Of a DNA stretch of 64,000 bases, positions 16,806 to 25,159 are shown in pieces. The translations under genes and the position numbers were made by a program. The stretch is taken from positions 682,001-746,000 of the forward strand of contig CAWKAJ010000002.1 in assembly GCA_963847595.1 (NCBI GenBank). Reading direction: 5' to 3'. The notes below the pieces were generated by a model, which saw only the letters and a program-made list of their open reading frames with translations, had not been told where the DNA came from and did not search any database. The stretch's first letter is position 1. Every line of letters begins with the position of its first letter. The stretch is from JACWAE01 sp963847595 (GTDB lineage Bacteria; Chloroflexota; Dehalococcoidia; SZUA-161).

Positions 16806-18188
16806 ATGGATACAAGCGACGGCAAGACAAGAGAGCTCTGGGGACGTAAGTTCAAAGTAGTCAAGAACGGGTTGGATGAAGCCGAGGTATTCTCATTTAT
16901 TGGCGGCCTTATTGATCAAAACAATGCTCTCGCCAGTAAGCTGGAGCACCTGGATTCGCTCACAAAGCTTGCAGAGAGAACAGTAATCGAGGCTAATAAG
17001 CAGGCTCAGAGTGTTAAGAAGGAAGCTGAGGAAAAAGCTAACGCCAGCGCTGCTTCGATTATCGCAGAGGCTGAAGAGAAAGCCAGAAAAGAAATAGAGA
17101 GAATCATCTCAGATGGTGAGCGAAAAGCAAAACAGAGCGCACAAGAAAAAATCGCAGCAGCAGAACAGCAGGCGCAATTTATGCTCACCGCAGCAGAAGA
17201 GAGAGCAGAATCAATCAAGATAAATGCTAATGACGAAGCCAATAAGACTGTTGCTGAAGCCAAACAGAGCGCCGCAGCAACAGAACAGCAAGCCCAGGAA
17301 GTGCTTAAAGCAGCAGAAGAAAAAGCAGACTTGATCAACACGAATGCCAATGATGAAGCAAATAGGATCATTGCCGAAGCCAAGCAAAACGCCATGGCAA
17401 CAGAACAGCAAGCCCAGGAAATGCTCAAGGCAGCGGAGGAAAAAGCAGACTCAATCAGGATAAATGCTGAAAGGAAAGCTAACAAGATTATCGCCGAAGC
17501 AAAAGAAAAGGCCGAGGACTTGGTGAACGCAAGAACCGCCAGCGCAGAAAAAGAAGCCCAGAGTATGTTGGAGGCGGCAAGGGCCAAGGCTGAGGAAGAG
17601 GCACTTCTTATCAAGCAAAAATCAGAACAGGTGTTAAAAAGAAGTAAGAGAATAGCAGAGGGTGAGATAAAGGAAAAGCTCAAGAAGGTCTATCAGGGAC
17701 TGCTTTCGAGCTTGGAAGAAATTGACGAGACCACAATCATACCTCCAACAGCGGAGAGCAAAGAGCCGGAGCCAGTTAAACCGGAACCAGTTGTTCATGT
17801 GAAACCAGAGAAAAAGACCAAAGAATCACAAAAGCAGTTCTCTTTGTCCGAGGAGAAAGCGGAAGTGAAGGAAAGCCCTAACCTCTATGAGGGCAATGTA
17901 GAACTGGTCATTCCGCCTCCCCTTGGTTTAGACCGCATGCTGCAACTTCACAAGCATCTGAGGAATATCCCCAATATAGAGGTCTTGAATCTTGGGGTTT
18001 CCGCCGACAAGAGCATAACAATTAGAGTTTCACTGGAGAATCCTACCCCGCTTCGTAAGATCCTGGAAGACCTCCCGGAGGTAGAGACAACTGAAGACGC
18101 GCCACAAGATGCTGAGATGACGCCCTCGACCAAGAAAACCGGGGAGAGAGCATCCGTAAAAAGAATCATAGTAAACACAAAGAAATAG
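16806..18188 (+). CDS. DivIVA-like coiled-coil protein with tandem 40-residue repeats (shorter paralogue)
   Basis: The 460-residue protein has three parts. The N-terminus (ELWGRKFKVVKNGLDEAEVFSFIGGL) fits the DivIVA-type lipid-binding motif with F-x-x-V-x-x-G-x-D-x-x-E-V. The middle (about 60-300) is an Ala/Glu/Lys coiled coil resembling ATP-synthase b or V-ATPase E stalk sequences, with near-perfect 40-residue repeats. The C-terminus (about 360-420; VELVIPPPLGLDRMLQLHKHL and IEVLNLGVSADKSITIRVSL) looks like a small alpha/beta domain and is shared with the next gene. DivIVA proteins mark cell poles or septa, and this one may be a scaffold. I do not know a named family for the C-terminal domain. 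The start is supported by AAAGGA upstream. Confidence 0.7.
   Translation: MDTSDGKTRELWGRKFKVVKNGLDEAEVFSFIGGLIDQNNALASKLEHLDSLTKLAERTVIEANKQAQSVKKEAEEKANASAASIIAEAEEKARKEIERIISDGERKAKQSAQEKIAAAEQQAQFMLTAAEERAESIKINANDEANKTVAEAKQSAAATEQQAQEVLKAAEEKADLINTNANDEANRIIAEAKQNAMATEQQAQEMLKAAEEKADSIRINAERKANKIIAEAKEKAEDLVNARTASAEKEAQSMLEAARAKAEEEALLIKQKSEQVLKRSKRIAEGEIKEKLKKVYQGLLSSLEEIDETTIIPPTAESKEPEPVKPEPVVHVKPEKKTKESQKQFSLSEEKAEVKESPNLYEGNVELVIPPPLGLDRMLQLHKHLRNIPNIEVLNLGVSADKSITIRVSLENPTPLRKILEDLPEVETTEDAPQDAEMTPSTKKTGERASVKRIIVNTKK
17279..17518 (+). repeat. Tandem 120-bp coding repeats
   Basis: Within the shorter DivIVA-like gene, the sequence at 17279 (ACAGAACAGCAAGCCCAGGA) recurs exactly 120 bases later at 17399, and the similarity continues through the unit. 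Each unit encodes 40 residues (ATEQQAQ..L.AAEEKAD...). A weaker unit precedes it near 17159. Similar 40-residue units occur in the next gene, so the array may expand and contract by recombination or slippage. Confidence 0.8.
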
Positions 18189-18575
18189 GCCCGACTACTT
18201 TGTAGGGTGTAGGCTTTCCAATCAATACCCGAGAATGTTCTTACAGGGTTCAGAAACGCTCTGCAACTTTATCAGACCTACCCTCTCTCCATAGTCTCTG
18301 GCTTTGATAACCCCGACTTCTTTCTTCATCCACGCATTCGACTTCGACGGTTGCAGGAGCCCATAGTACTTGCGAAACTTACATTTGAATCAAAAGTCCG
18401 TTGAAATCGTCAAAAAAACCGTCTCTAGTGTTTGATAATACGCTATTCATCCCCTTGCAACATCAGTACCCGAAACACTACTAAAGTTCTGCATAATCAA
18501 GTACGAAAATCTTATTGTAAAGCAATACGAACTTCAGCAGAATTGAATAGGGGATACATAGCAGATAAACCGCAG
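18189..18575 (+). other. Intergenic region between the DivIVA-like paralogues
   Basis: This stretch of 387 bases holds no gene of its own. The frame of the next gene is open back to 18432, but that segment is poor in the composition of the mature protein and has no match in the paralogue, so I treat it as leader. The piece CATAGTACTTGCGAAACTT near 18368 partly recalls the conserved block at 16508-16575 (CGAAACTT, AGTACTT), but the match is short. A GATAAT lies at about 18434 without a well-spaced -35 box. Confidence 0.35.
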
Positions 18576-21227
18576 ATGGATGTGAATGCCATGGAGAAGG
18601 AACTCTGGGGGCGAAAGTTCCGGATCGTTCAGAGCGGCCTGGATGAAGCCGAGGTATCTGCTTTTGTTAGCAGCTTGGCAGAGCAAGATAATGGCCTCGC
18701 TGACAAACTGAAGCATATTGATTCCCTTGTCGGCAACTTAGGGAACCAAGATAACAACCTTGCTCAGAAACTGGAACAACTGGAATCACTTGTCGCCAGC
18801 TTGACAGATCAATTTAATAACTTCATACAAAAACTTGACCAGCCGCAACTGGTCGCAAGGCATTCCGACAACTCCTCGGCCGGCATCGACAACGAGAAAC
18901 TTGAGCCTCTAGATTCACTTCTAAAGTTCGCAGAGAAAACCATAGTCGAGGCTGAGAAACAGGCCGTGATCATCAAGATGGAAATGGTAGAAAAGGCAAA
19001 CAGCACGGCCACTGCAATAATCGCCGATGCGAGAGAGAGGGCTGAAACAGAAGCAAACAAGATCGCCGCCGAAGCTAAGCGTAGAGCTGAGGAGCAAGCT
19101 CAAAACATCGTCAAAGAGGCGGAGGACAGAGCACGGGAAATACAGGCACCTGCTAAGCAGCAAGCTGACCTGATTCTCGAGGAAGCTAAAGATAAGCTAT
19201 TGGCAGCCGAAGAGCAAGTTCAAACACTTATTGAAACGGCGGAAAGCAAAGCTAAAGCGCGAGCCGAGGACATTACCGCCGAGATCGTACAAAGTGCAGA
19301 CCGGAGAGCGCAAGACATACTTAAACAGTCTGAAGACAAAGCAAGAACGCAGGCAAATGAAATCATCGCCGAAGCTGAGATTAAAGCGAAAGTCACAGCT
19401 CAACAAACAATCTCAGACGCCGAGCAGCACGCCCAGGAGATCCCCAAGAAAGCACAAAGCAAAGCAGATGCGATTGTGATAGCTGCCGAGAAGCAGGCTT
19501 CCTGGATTATCGCCGACGCCACTGAGAAAGCCAAAGAAAAAGCCAAGACGGAACTGGACAAGATCACCGCCGAAGCCGAGCGGAAAGCAGAACAAAAAGC
19601 ACACGATAAAATCGCTGACGCAGAACAACAAGTTCAAGACATTATTAAGGCAGCAGAAGATAAGGCTAGGGCCCGAGCAGACGAAATCACCGCCGAGATT
19701 GAACAAAGAGCCGACCAGACAGCACTGGAAAAAATCACAGCGGCGCAGCACCAATCTCAGGAAATCGCGAAACAGGCCGAAGACAAAGCAAGAATACAGG
19801 CAAATGAAATCATATCAGAAGCTGAGGTCAAGGCCAAAGTCAGGGCGCAGCAAAGAATCGCAGATGCAGAACAGCAGGCTCAGGAACTCCCCAAGAAAGC
19901 CCAGTACAAAGCTGAGGCAATCATAGCAGCAGCGGAGAGACAAGCTTCCTGGATTATCGCCGAGGCTCCCGAAAAGGCAGCAGACAAAGCCAAGGCAGAA
20001 GCAAATGAGATTATTGCGGAAGCCAACCGTAAGTCAGAACAGCAAGCACAGGAAAGAATCGCTGAGGCCGAACAACAAGCGAAGCATCTCCTTAGAGAGG
20101 CAGAAGAGAGCGCGGCGAAAGCTAAGACAGAGTCAGACAAAACTATTGCCGAAGCGGAACGGAAGGCCAAGATTAAGGCTCAAGAGAGAGTGTCTGCAGC
20201 AGAGCAACAGGCTCGGGACGTTCTGAAACGGGCGGAAGAGGAGGCAGAAAAGACCAACGCATCGACGGAAAGAAAAGCCAACAGGATCATAGCCGAAGCA
20301 AAGGAAAACGCCGTATTAACTGAACAGCAGGCGCAGGAAATCCTTAAACAGGCAGAGGAAAAAGCAGAAAAAATCAACGCATACGCTCAAAAAGAAGCTA
20401 ACAGGATCATAGCCGAAGCAAAACAAAACATTTTGGGATCAGAACAACAGGCCCAAGACATTCTCAGAGAGGCAGAGAGAAAAGCACATACAGCTAAGGC
20501 ATCGGCAGAAAAAGAAGCTATCAGAATTACGGCTGAAGCTAGAGAAAAAGCGGAAGAGAAAGCAAGAACAGACGTAGATAGAATCATTGTCGAAGCCCGG
20601 CAAAGAGCCGAGCAACAAGCAGCGGAAAGAGTTACGGCAGCGGAACAGCATGCCCGAGATGTTCTTAGAGAAGCAGAACATAAGGCTCAAGCCTCGCTCA
20701 CCTACGCCCAGCAGGAAACCAACAGAATTATCGCTGAAGCTAGAGAAAGGGCCGAGCATTTAGTCAAAGCAAGATTAGCAGCTGAGGAGAAGGAAGCTCA
20801 GAATACCCTGGCTGCAGCAAAGGATTCAGGAAAAGCTGCATCTGCTCAAGGAGAGGAAACAAAAAAGGAATCCCCGGAGCATCCGTCTCGAGGCCACGAA
20901 GAGAAACAGGAGGACCCTGGTATTTATAAGGGCACCATAGAACTGGCGATACCACCTCCTATAGGTTTAGACCGAATGCTTCAACTTCATAAACACCTGA
21001 AACAAACCCCTCAAGTAGAGGTTTTGAACCTGGGTGGCTCGGTGGACAAGGGTATTACCATCAGACTGCTCCTCGAGAATCCCACACCGCTTCTGAAAGT
21101 CCTCGAAGACCTGCCCGAAGTACAGAAAGCGTCAGATGAGCTATCCGGCACCGAGAAGACAGTGCCCGCCAGGCAGACAGGCGAAGAACCACCTATCAAG
21201 AGAATCCTGGTCATTACCAGAGAGTAA
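18576..21227 (+). CDS. Giant DivIVA-like coiled-coil repeat protein (longer paralogue)
   Basis: The start at 18576 (MDVNAMEKELWGRKFRIVQS) is chosen because it aligns with the start of the shorter paralogue; the open frame reaches 18432. The product has about 883 residues. It has the same DivIVA-like N-terminus (GLDEAEVSAFVSSLAEQ), a coiled coil of about 650 residues, and the same C-terminal alpha/beta domain (IELAIPPPIGLDRMLQLHKH). The coiled coil includes a super-repeat: QASWIIADATEKA and QASWIIAEAPEKA are exactly 447 bases apart (149 residues). In the second half are 40-residue units such as TEQQAQEILKQAEEKAEKIN. It is probably a rod-like scaffold, possibly membrane-tethered through the N-terminus. 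Function is not known. Confidence 0.7.
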   Translation: MDVNAMEKELWGRKFRIVQSGLDEAEVSAFVSSLAEQDNGLADKLKHIDSLVGNLGNQDNNLAQKLEQLESLVASLTDQFNNFIQKLDQPQLVARHSDNSSAGIDNEKLEPLDSLLKFAEKTIVEAEKQAVIIKMEMVEKANSTATAIIADARERAETEANKIAAEAKRRAEEQAQNIVKEAEDRAREIQAPAKQQADLILEEAKDKLLAAEEQVQTLIETAESKAKARAEDITAEIVQSADRRAQDILKQSEDKARTQANEIIAEAEIKAKVTAQQTISDAEQHAQEIPKKAQSKADAIVIAAEKQASWIIADATEKAKEKAKTELDKITAEAERKAEQKAHDKIADAEQQVQDIIKAAEDKARARADEITAEIEQRADQTALEKITAAQHQSQEIAKQAEDKARIQANEIISEAEVKAKVRAQQRIADAEQQAQELPKKAQYKAEAIIAAAERQASWIIAEAPEKAADKAKAEANEIIAEANRKSEQQAQERIAEAEQQAKHLLREAEESAAKAKTESDKTIAEAERKAKIKAQERVSAAEQQARDVLKRAEEEAEKTNASTERKANRIIAEAKENAVLTEQQAQEILKQAEEKAEKINAYAQKEANRIIAEAKQNILGSEQQAQDILREAERKAHTAKASAEKEAIRITAEAREKAEEKARTDVDRIIVEARQRAEQQAAERVTAAEQHARDVLREAEHKAQASLTYAQQETNRIIAEARERAEHLVKARLAAEEKEAQNTLAAAKDSGKAASAQGEETKKESPEHPSRGHEEKQEDPGIYKGTIELAIPPPIGLDRMLQLHKHLKQTPQVEVLNLGGSVDKGITIRLLLENPTPLLKVLEDLPEVQKASDELSGTEKTVPARQTGEEPPIKRILVITRE

Positions 21228-21275
21228 GCGAGCGGACCTGGGTCTTTTTATACAGCGGGCACCAGCGCATCGTAA

Positions 21276-22064
21276 TCACGGAGAAGGAGAGGGTACATGC
21301 ATCTTCTTCATTTGCGGAATCTTATCTTTCAGTAACAGCGCCTGAGCATGTGCATCTTCGCAGCGCTTCAGCGCATCCTGCAGCCTCAACTTCGCTTTCG
21401 GGGTGACTTTCCCCATTAACTCCGTCAACACCGTTTTCTGATTAGAAGTCAGCCCCATTAGCCTGTCAATAGATTTGTTTCCGACCTGTTCATCTCGGCT
21501 CAATATTTCGATTGCCCCGTTTGTCTCTGTATTCATTGTTCCCAGGAGTGTCTGTGGTATATTGCGATTGCTCTCAGCCAACGACTTGAGTTCATTGAGC
21601 CTCCGCTGAGCGAGTTTCATATAAAAGTTAGCCTTAGCTTCGCTGCCCAGCGTAAAGAATCCCTGCACCTTCTCAGTCGCAGTCTTCACCGGGTACAGAG
21701 TATCACCGGGCAGGCTACTTGCCGATGCTGTTACCGTGCCCACGCCAACCAGAATGAGTACCAGAACCGCCGCTAAAGCTACAGCCCAGCGCCGTTGCCA
21801 AACCCACAGCGGCATTCGGCGTTCCGTCTTCTTCTTTTCTCTGGCCTCGAGTGCCGAGACCAACCGGTTCCTGGCTGATGTCTTGTATTCAGGGCGCGGT
21901 TCAATAAGAGAGGCGACTTTCCTAGTGGATAAGGCTGCTCTAAGGAGCGGCTCGAGTTCCGCCGCCTGTTCCGGGTAGCTTTCCAGACATTGTTCAATGC
22001 TGTCACCCTTTAGAGTGATGCGATCGAGACATATATCCAATATGTCGTCAAAGCTCTTCTTCAT
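21276..22064 (-). CDS. DUF5667 membrane protein, probable sigma-factor partner
   Basis: The 262-residue protein has a cytoplasmic N-terminus with IEQCLESYPEQAAELEPLLRAAL, one membrane helix (about 91-112) and an extracytoplasmic DUF5667 region beginning SLPGDTLYPVKTATEKVQGFF, the hallmark of this domain. The rest is helical. Its start overlaps the end of the ECF sigma-factor gene by 17 bases, so the two are translationally coupled. In Chloroflexota and Actinobacteria such proteins often accompany ECF sigma factors, and an anti-sigma role is inferred from this pairing. No zinc-binding anti-sigma motif (HxxxCxxC) is visible. Confidence 0.7.
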   Translation of the reverse strand: MKKSFDDILDICLDRITLKGDSIEQCLESYPEQAAELEPLLRAALSTRKVASLIEPRPEYKTSARNRLVSALEAREKKKTERRMPLWVWQRRWAVALAAVLVLILVGVGTVTASASSLPGDTLYPVKTATEKVQGFFTLGSEAKANFYMKLAQRRLNELKSLAESNRNIPQTLLGTMNTETNGAIEILSRDEQVGNKSIDRLMGLTSNQKTVLTELMGKVTPKAKLRLQDALKRCEDAHAQALLLKDKIPQMKKMHVPSPSP

Positions 22065-22602
22065 GATTTCTCCCGGACGAAAGCCTCTTGCGCAGCGCTG
22101 CCAGTGCGCTGTGTTGCAGCACTTTCACGGCTCCCTGACTTTTCCCAAGCACGTTCGCAACCTCAGCAGTGGACAGCCCGCCGGCAAAGCGTAATTCAAT
22201 CACATCCCGTTGCGCCTGGGTGAGCTGCCCCACCGTTTCCATGACCCGATGGATATCCAAATTCCTTTCAGCTTCCAGCACAGGGTCTGCGTCATCACTT
22301 ACTAACCAGTCCTCCAAAGGCGTGTGCAGTTTTGCCTTACTTGTTCTCCTATAGTCGATAACCTGATTATGCGCGATGCGAAACAACCATGCTGAAACCG
22401 GCACCCCTCGCCATTTGAACGCTGAGATAGACTCAACGGCTTTGAGGAACACCTGTCCCGCTAAGTCCTCAGCCTCCGTCTTATCGCCTACCCTCAGAGC
22501 AATGTACCGATACACCCTGGAGAAGTATCTCTCATAGACCTCAGCCCATGCCTCAGGGTCTCGCCTTTGCAGCCTTCGGGCAGTGCTTTCCTCATCCTGC
22601 AC
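22048..22602 (-). CDS. ECF-type RNA polymerase sigma factor
   Basis: The 184-residue protein starts at GTG 22602 with GGGGAGGAG upstream. Region 2 is visible as FSRVYRYIALRVGDKTEAEDLAGQVFLKAVESI and WLFRIAHNQVIDYRRTSK; region 4 as LTQAQRDVIELRFAGGLSTAEVANVLGKSQGAVKVLQHSALAALRK. These are the standard -10 and -35 recognition domains of group 4 sigma factors. It directs RNA polymerase to a specific promoter set, which probably includes its own. The DUF5667 gene overlaps its 3' end and is the likely regulator. The secreted DUF5666-like protein gene upstream on the same strand may be a target. Confidence 0.88.
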   Translation of the reverse strand: MQDEESTARRLQRRDPEAWAEVYERYFSRVYRYIALRVGDKTEAEDLAGQVFLKAVESISAFKWRGVPVSAWLFRIAHNQVIDYRRTSKAKLHTPLEDWLVSDDADPVLEAERNLDIHRVMETVGQLTQAQRDVIELRFAGGLSTAEVANVLGKSQGAVKVLQHSALAALRKRLSSGRNHEEEL

Positions 22603-22754
22603 CTGCAGCTCCTCCCCTCAATTGCTGGTCATCAGTATAACCCAGGGGAGAAGCGCAGGCAAAGCTTCCCATTCAAAACAACTCGGCCGAATGCCAACTC
22701 TTTCAGCAAAACAACTTATCTCCAGCCATCGGTGGTCTGCAATCGCCTAATCTC

Positions 22755-23381
22755 CTAACGGCCCATCATCCACCCATGGTTCCTCATCCAAAGACCAATC
22801 CCATTCTCAAGACTCTTCATATTAAGCCCATGCAATAGCACCGGGGCAGGAGGACCATATTTGCCGATATTAAGCACTACGGGTTCCCCAAGCGCACCGG
22901 TGATGTTGCCGCTCACACCACTTATAGTGAAAATGCCCCCTCCTTCTATGTTGCCGCTAATGACACCCCCAGAAGCAGAAGTCACATTGCCCTGAAGCCT
23001 GAGGTAGAAAGGTGTTACAGGGGCCTCCAACTCAACCACCAAATTGGCCACACCATTGTTGCTGCATACTGCTATCCAGTCGCCGTACTCAAGGGTACCA
23101 AAGCCGACACTCTGGTTCGGTGCCATCCAGACCGTGTACTTCGTATCAGAATTGACATTAATAGTTTGGTTTGTGTTCTGTCCTCGGGGAAGCAAGGTAA
23201 TAGTACCATTCCCCGCGGTCCCCGCTGTCCCCATAACTGTGCCCAATACCAAATTCTTACAGTTCAGGATCCCTTGGTTCGCGTTATTACCATTGCCTTT
23301 AGCATAGGCGATGGTCATGCCGCTGGCCAGGGCTACCACAGCCACCAGTACACCGAGAATCAGCAACATCTTCTTATTCAT
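22755..23381 (-). CDS. Secreted DUF5666-like beta-rich protein
   Basis: The ATG at 23381 has GAGGAG upstream and gives 208 residues; the open frame extends to 23465 without such a site. A signal peptide is clear (MNKKMLLILGVLVAVVALASG, then an Ala-x-Ala-like site near IAYAKG). The mature part has repeating small beta motifs, GTVMGTAGTAGNGTITLLPR and the later LQGNVTSASGGVISGNIEGG, that resemble the OB-like DUF5666 domain. It is probably exported, function unknown. The leader region contains a 12-base tandem repeat, TTAGTAAACTCC, at about 23380-23407. The last residues (GLWMRNHGWMMGR) are Met/Trp-rich. Confidence 0.6.
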   Translation of the reverse strand: MNKKMLLILGVLVAVVALASGMTIAYAKGNGNNANQGILNCKNLVLGTVMGTAGTAGNGTITLLPRGQNTNQTINVNSDTKYTVWMAPNQSVGFGTLEYGDWIAVCSNNGVANLVVELEAPVTPFYLRLQGNVTSASGGVISGNIEGGGIFTISGVSGNITGALGEPVVLNIGKYGPPAPVLLHGLNMKSLENGIGLWMRNHGWMMGR

Positions 23382-23633
23382 TAGTAAACTCCTCGTTAGT
23401 AAACTCCCTGTTTGATTCACAGGTGATAAACCCATTATCAACATTTGGGCCGCCGTGCTCAACAACCCTCACTCATGTCTCACCCCCTTCTCGCCTTTCG
23501 TGCTTCTAATAATTAAAACGAAAAAAGGAGCAAAAGGTTAGCCCTCGAAGTCAAAAGCTAATAACCAATCTCAACTCGCCTGCAAAAGCCCTCTGCCACA
23601 CGGTGTGTGGATAGCAATGGGGCCCCAAAAGCC

Positions 23634-23662
23634 TTGACATAGTTTTGCAGGGAGTGTATTAT
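23634..23662 (+). promoter_or_regulatory. Strong sigma-70-type promoter of the catabolic island
   Basis: TTGACA (23634-23639), a 17-base spacer and TATTAT (23657-23662) give a near-consensus housekeeping promoter. It points toward the first CoA-transferase gene at 23913 and implies a leader of about 240 bases. The 447-base gap around it (23466-23912) shows no convincing gene. Confidence 0.65.
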
Positions 23663-23912
23663 TCAAGCCCCGCTCGAAATATCAAATTGACTGCCCCAAA
23701 TTGCCCGGCAGTAGTGAGCATTATGGAGGCACAAGCGCTGAATAGCAGATTGATGGCAGGTCACCTCTTTCCCCTAAGATTTGTTCCTCATTTGGCTTCA
23801 GAATTCTTATTTCACGACCAAATGAACGAGATGAAGCTCTGTATTTGGGCAGAGCATAACCAAATCGTCAAACCGCATACCTAGGCCATGCAAATAATTC
23901 AAGGGGGAATCC

Positions 23913-25133
23913 ATGGTAGAGCAAGCCCTCTCAGACGTTAAGGTGCTGGATTTGACCTGGCATATTGCCGGGCCCTATTGCACCAAGCTTCTCGCAGACT
24001 ACGGGGCTGACGTGATAAAGGTGGAAAGACCGGGCAAAGGAGACCCCGCAAGGGCCATGGGGCCTTTCTTCAAGGATGAGCCGAATCCCGAGAGAAGCGG
24101 TCTCTTCCTCCATCTCAACACCAACAAGAAAGGGATCACCCTCAATCTGAAGAGCGCTACCGGCAAGAAGATATTCAAGCAGCTTGTCGCAGATTCTGAC
24201 ATCCTTGTGGAGAGCTTCAGCCCCCATGTCATGCCTGGCCTCGGACTTGACTACCAGACGTTGGAAAAGATAAATCCTAGGCTGGTGATGGTCTCCATCT
24301 CCAGCTTCGGACAAACCGGCCCTTACCGCGATTTCAAGGCATCGGAGATAGTTGAATATGCTATGGGCGGCGAGATGTATTCCACAGGAATCGCCGGCAG
24401 AGAACCGCTGAAGCTGGGGGGTAACGTCATTCAGTATCAATCAGGAAGCGTTGCCGCAGTAGCAACTCTGGGCGCGTTCTACGCCGCAGAATTTCAAGAA
24501 ATCGGCCAGCATGTAGATGTCTCCATTATGGAAACACAGGCAGGCAGCGCCGACAGAAGAATCATGTATATTCTGAGCTATATCATGGCTGGAGTAATAA
24601 CCACTCGCTGGCCGCCACCGCGAGAAGCGGTCAGGATGCTCATCATGCCCCAGGGTGTCTACCCCTGCAAAGATGGTTTCGTTAACACCCTGAGCTTGCC
24701 TCAGTGGTGGTCAAGATATATTGAAGCTCTGGGAATGCCAGAACTCAAAGATGACCCCAGATTTCAAAATATCTACAGTGCCGAAGCCGGAATGGAGTTC
24801 GATGCCATCTGGTATTCCTGGCTTGCCGACCACACCAAAGAAGAGCTTTTTGATATCTTCCTTAAATCCAAAATCGCCAGCGCTCCCGTCAATAGTCCTG
24901 GAGATTTGCTGAAGAATGTTCAACTCAAAGCTAGGGAATACTTCGTAGAAGTCGACCATCCGGAAACAGGCAAAGTCACCTACCCGGGCGCGCCGTTCAA
25001 GATGTCAGAGACCTCCTGGCAAATCAGACAGCCCGCCCCGTTACTGGGACAGCACAATGAAGAGATATATTGTGGGCGTCTGGGATACACTAAACAGAAG
25101 CTGGTTAAACTTCGTGAAGGTGGGATTATTTAG
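23913..25133 (+). CDS. Family III (CaiB/BaiF) CoA-transferase-like subunit lacking the usual catalytic Asp
   Basis: The 406-residue protein has the family III fold signatures: VLDLTWHIAGPYCTKLLADYGADVIKVERPGKGD near the start, NTNKKGITLNLKS, and the C-terminal APLLGQHNEEIYCGRLGY. These enzymes move CoA between carboxylates through an aspartyl-CoA thioester. At the position of that Asp, this protein reads QYQSGSVAAVA; aligned to the neighbour-type sequence without gaps, the Asp is replaced by Gln. It is followed after 26 bases by a second CoA-transferase that keeps the Asp. The pair may form a heteromer as in BbsEF, where two related subunits work together. A GGGGGA ribosome site precedes the ATG. 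Confidence 0.8.
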   Translation: MVEQALSDVKVLDLTWHIAGPYCTKLLADYGADVIKVERPGKGDPARAMGPFFKDEPNPERSGLFLHLNTNKKGITLNLKSATGKKIFKQLVADSDILVESFSPHVMPGLGLDYQTLEKINPRLVMVSISSFGQTGPYRDFKASEIVEYAMGGEMYSTGIAGREPLKLGGNVIQYQSGSVAAVATLGAFYAAEFQEIGQHVDVSIMETQAGSADRRIMYILSYIMAGVITTRWPPPREAVRMLIMPQGVYPCKDGFVNTLSLPQWWSRYIEALGMPELKDDPRFQNIYSAEAGMEFDAIWYSWLADHTKEELFDIFLKSKIASAPVNSPGDLLKNVQLKAREYFVEVDHPETGKVTYPGAPFKMSETSWQIRQPAPLLGQHNEEIYCGRLGYTKQKLVKLREGGII

Positions 25134-25159
25134 CCAGGTAAGAGAAGGAGAACAGTGAG

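Noticed and set aside
17006..17683. Long minus-strand frame opposite the DivIVA-like repeats
   Set aside because: Its Ala/Ser/Leu-rich sequence is the mirror of the coiled-coil codons, with no start signal. Similar frames opposite the second gene are rejected for the same reason.
17006..21227. Possible CRISPR-like array because of regular repeats
   Set aside because: The repeats are in frame, 120 bp long, encode heptad-like sequence and have no unique spacers.
23645..23884. 79-codon frame in the leader of the first CoA-transferase gene
   Set aside because: It would begin inside the promoter spacer, before the expected transcription start.
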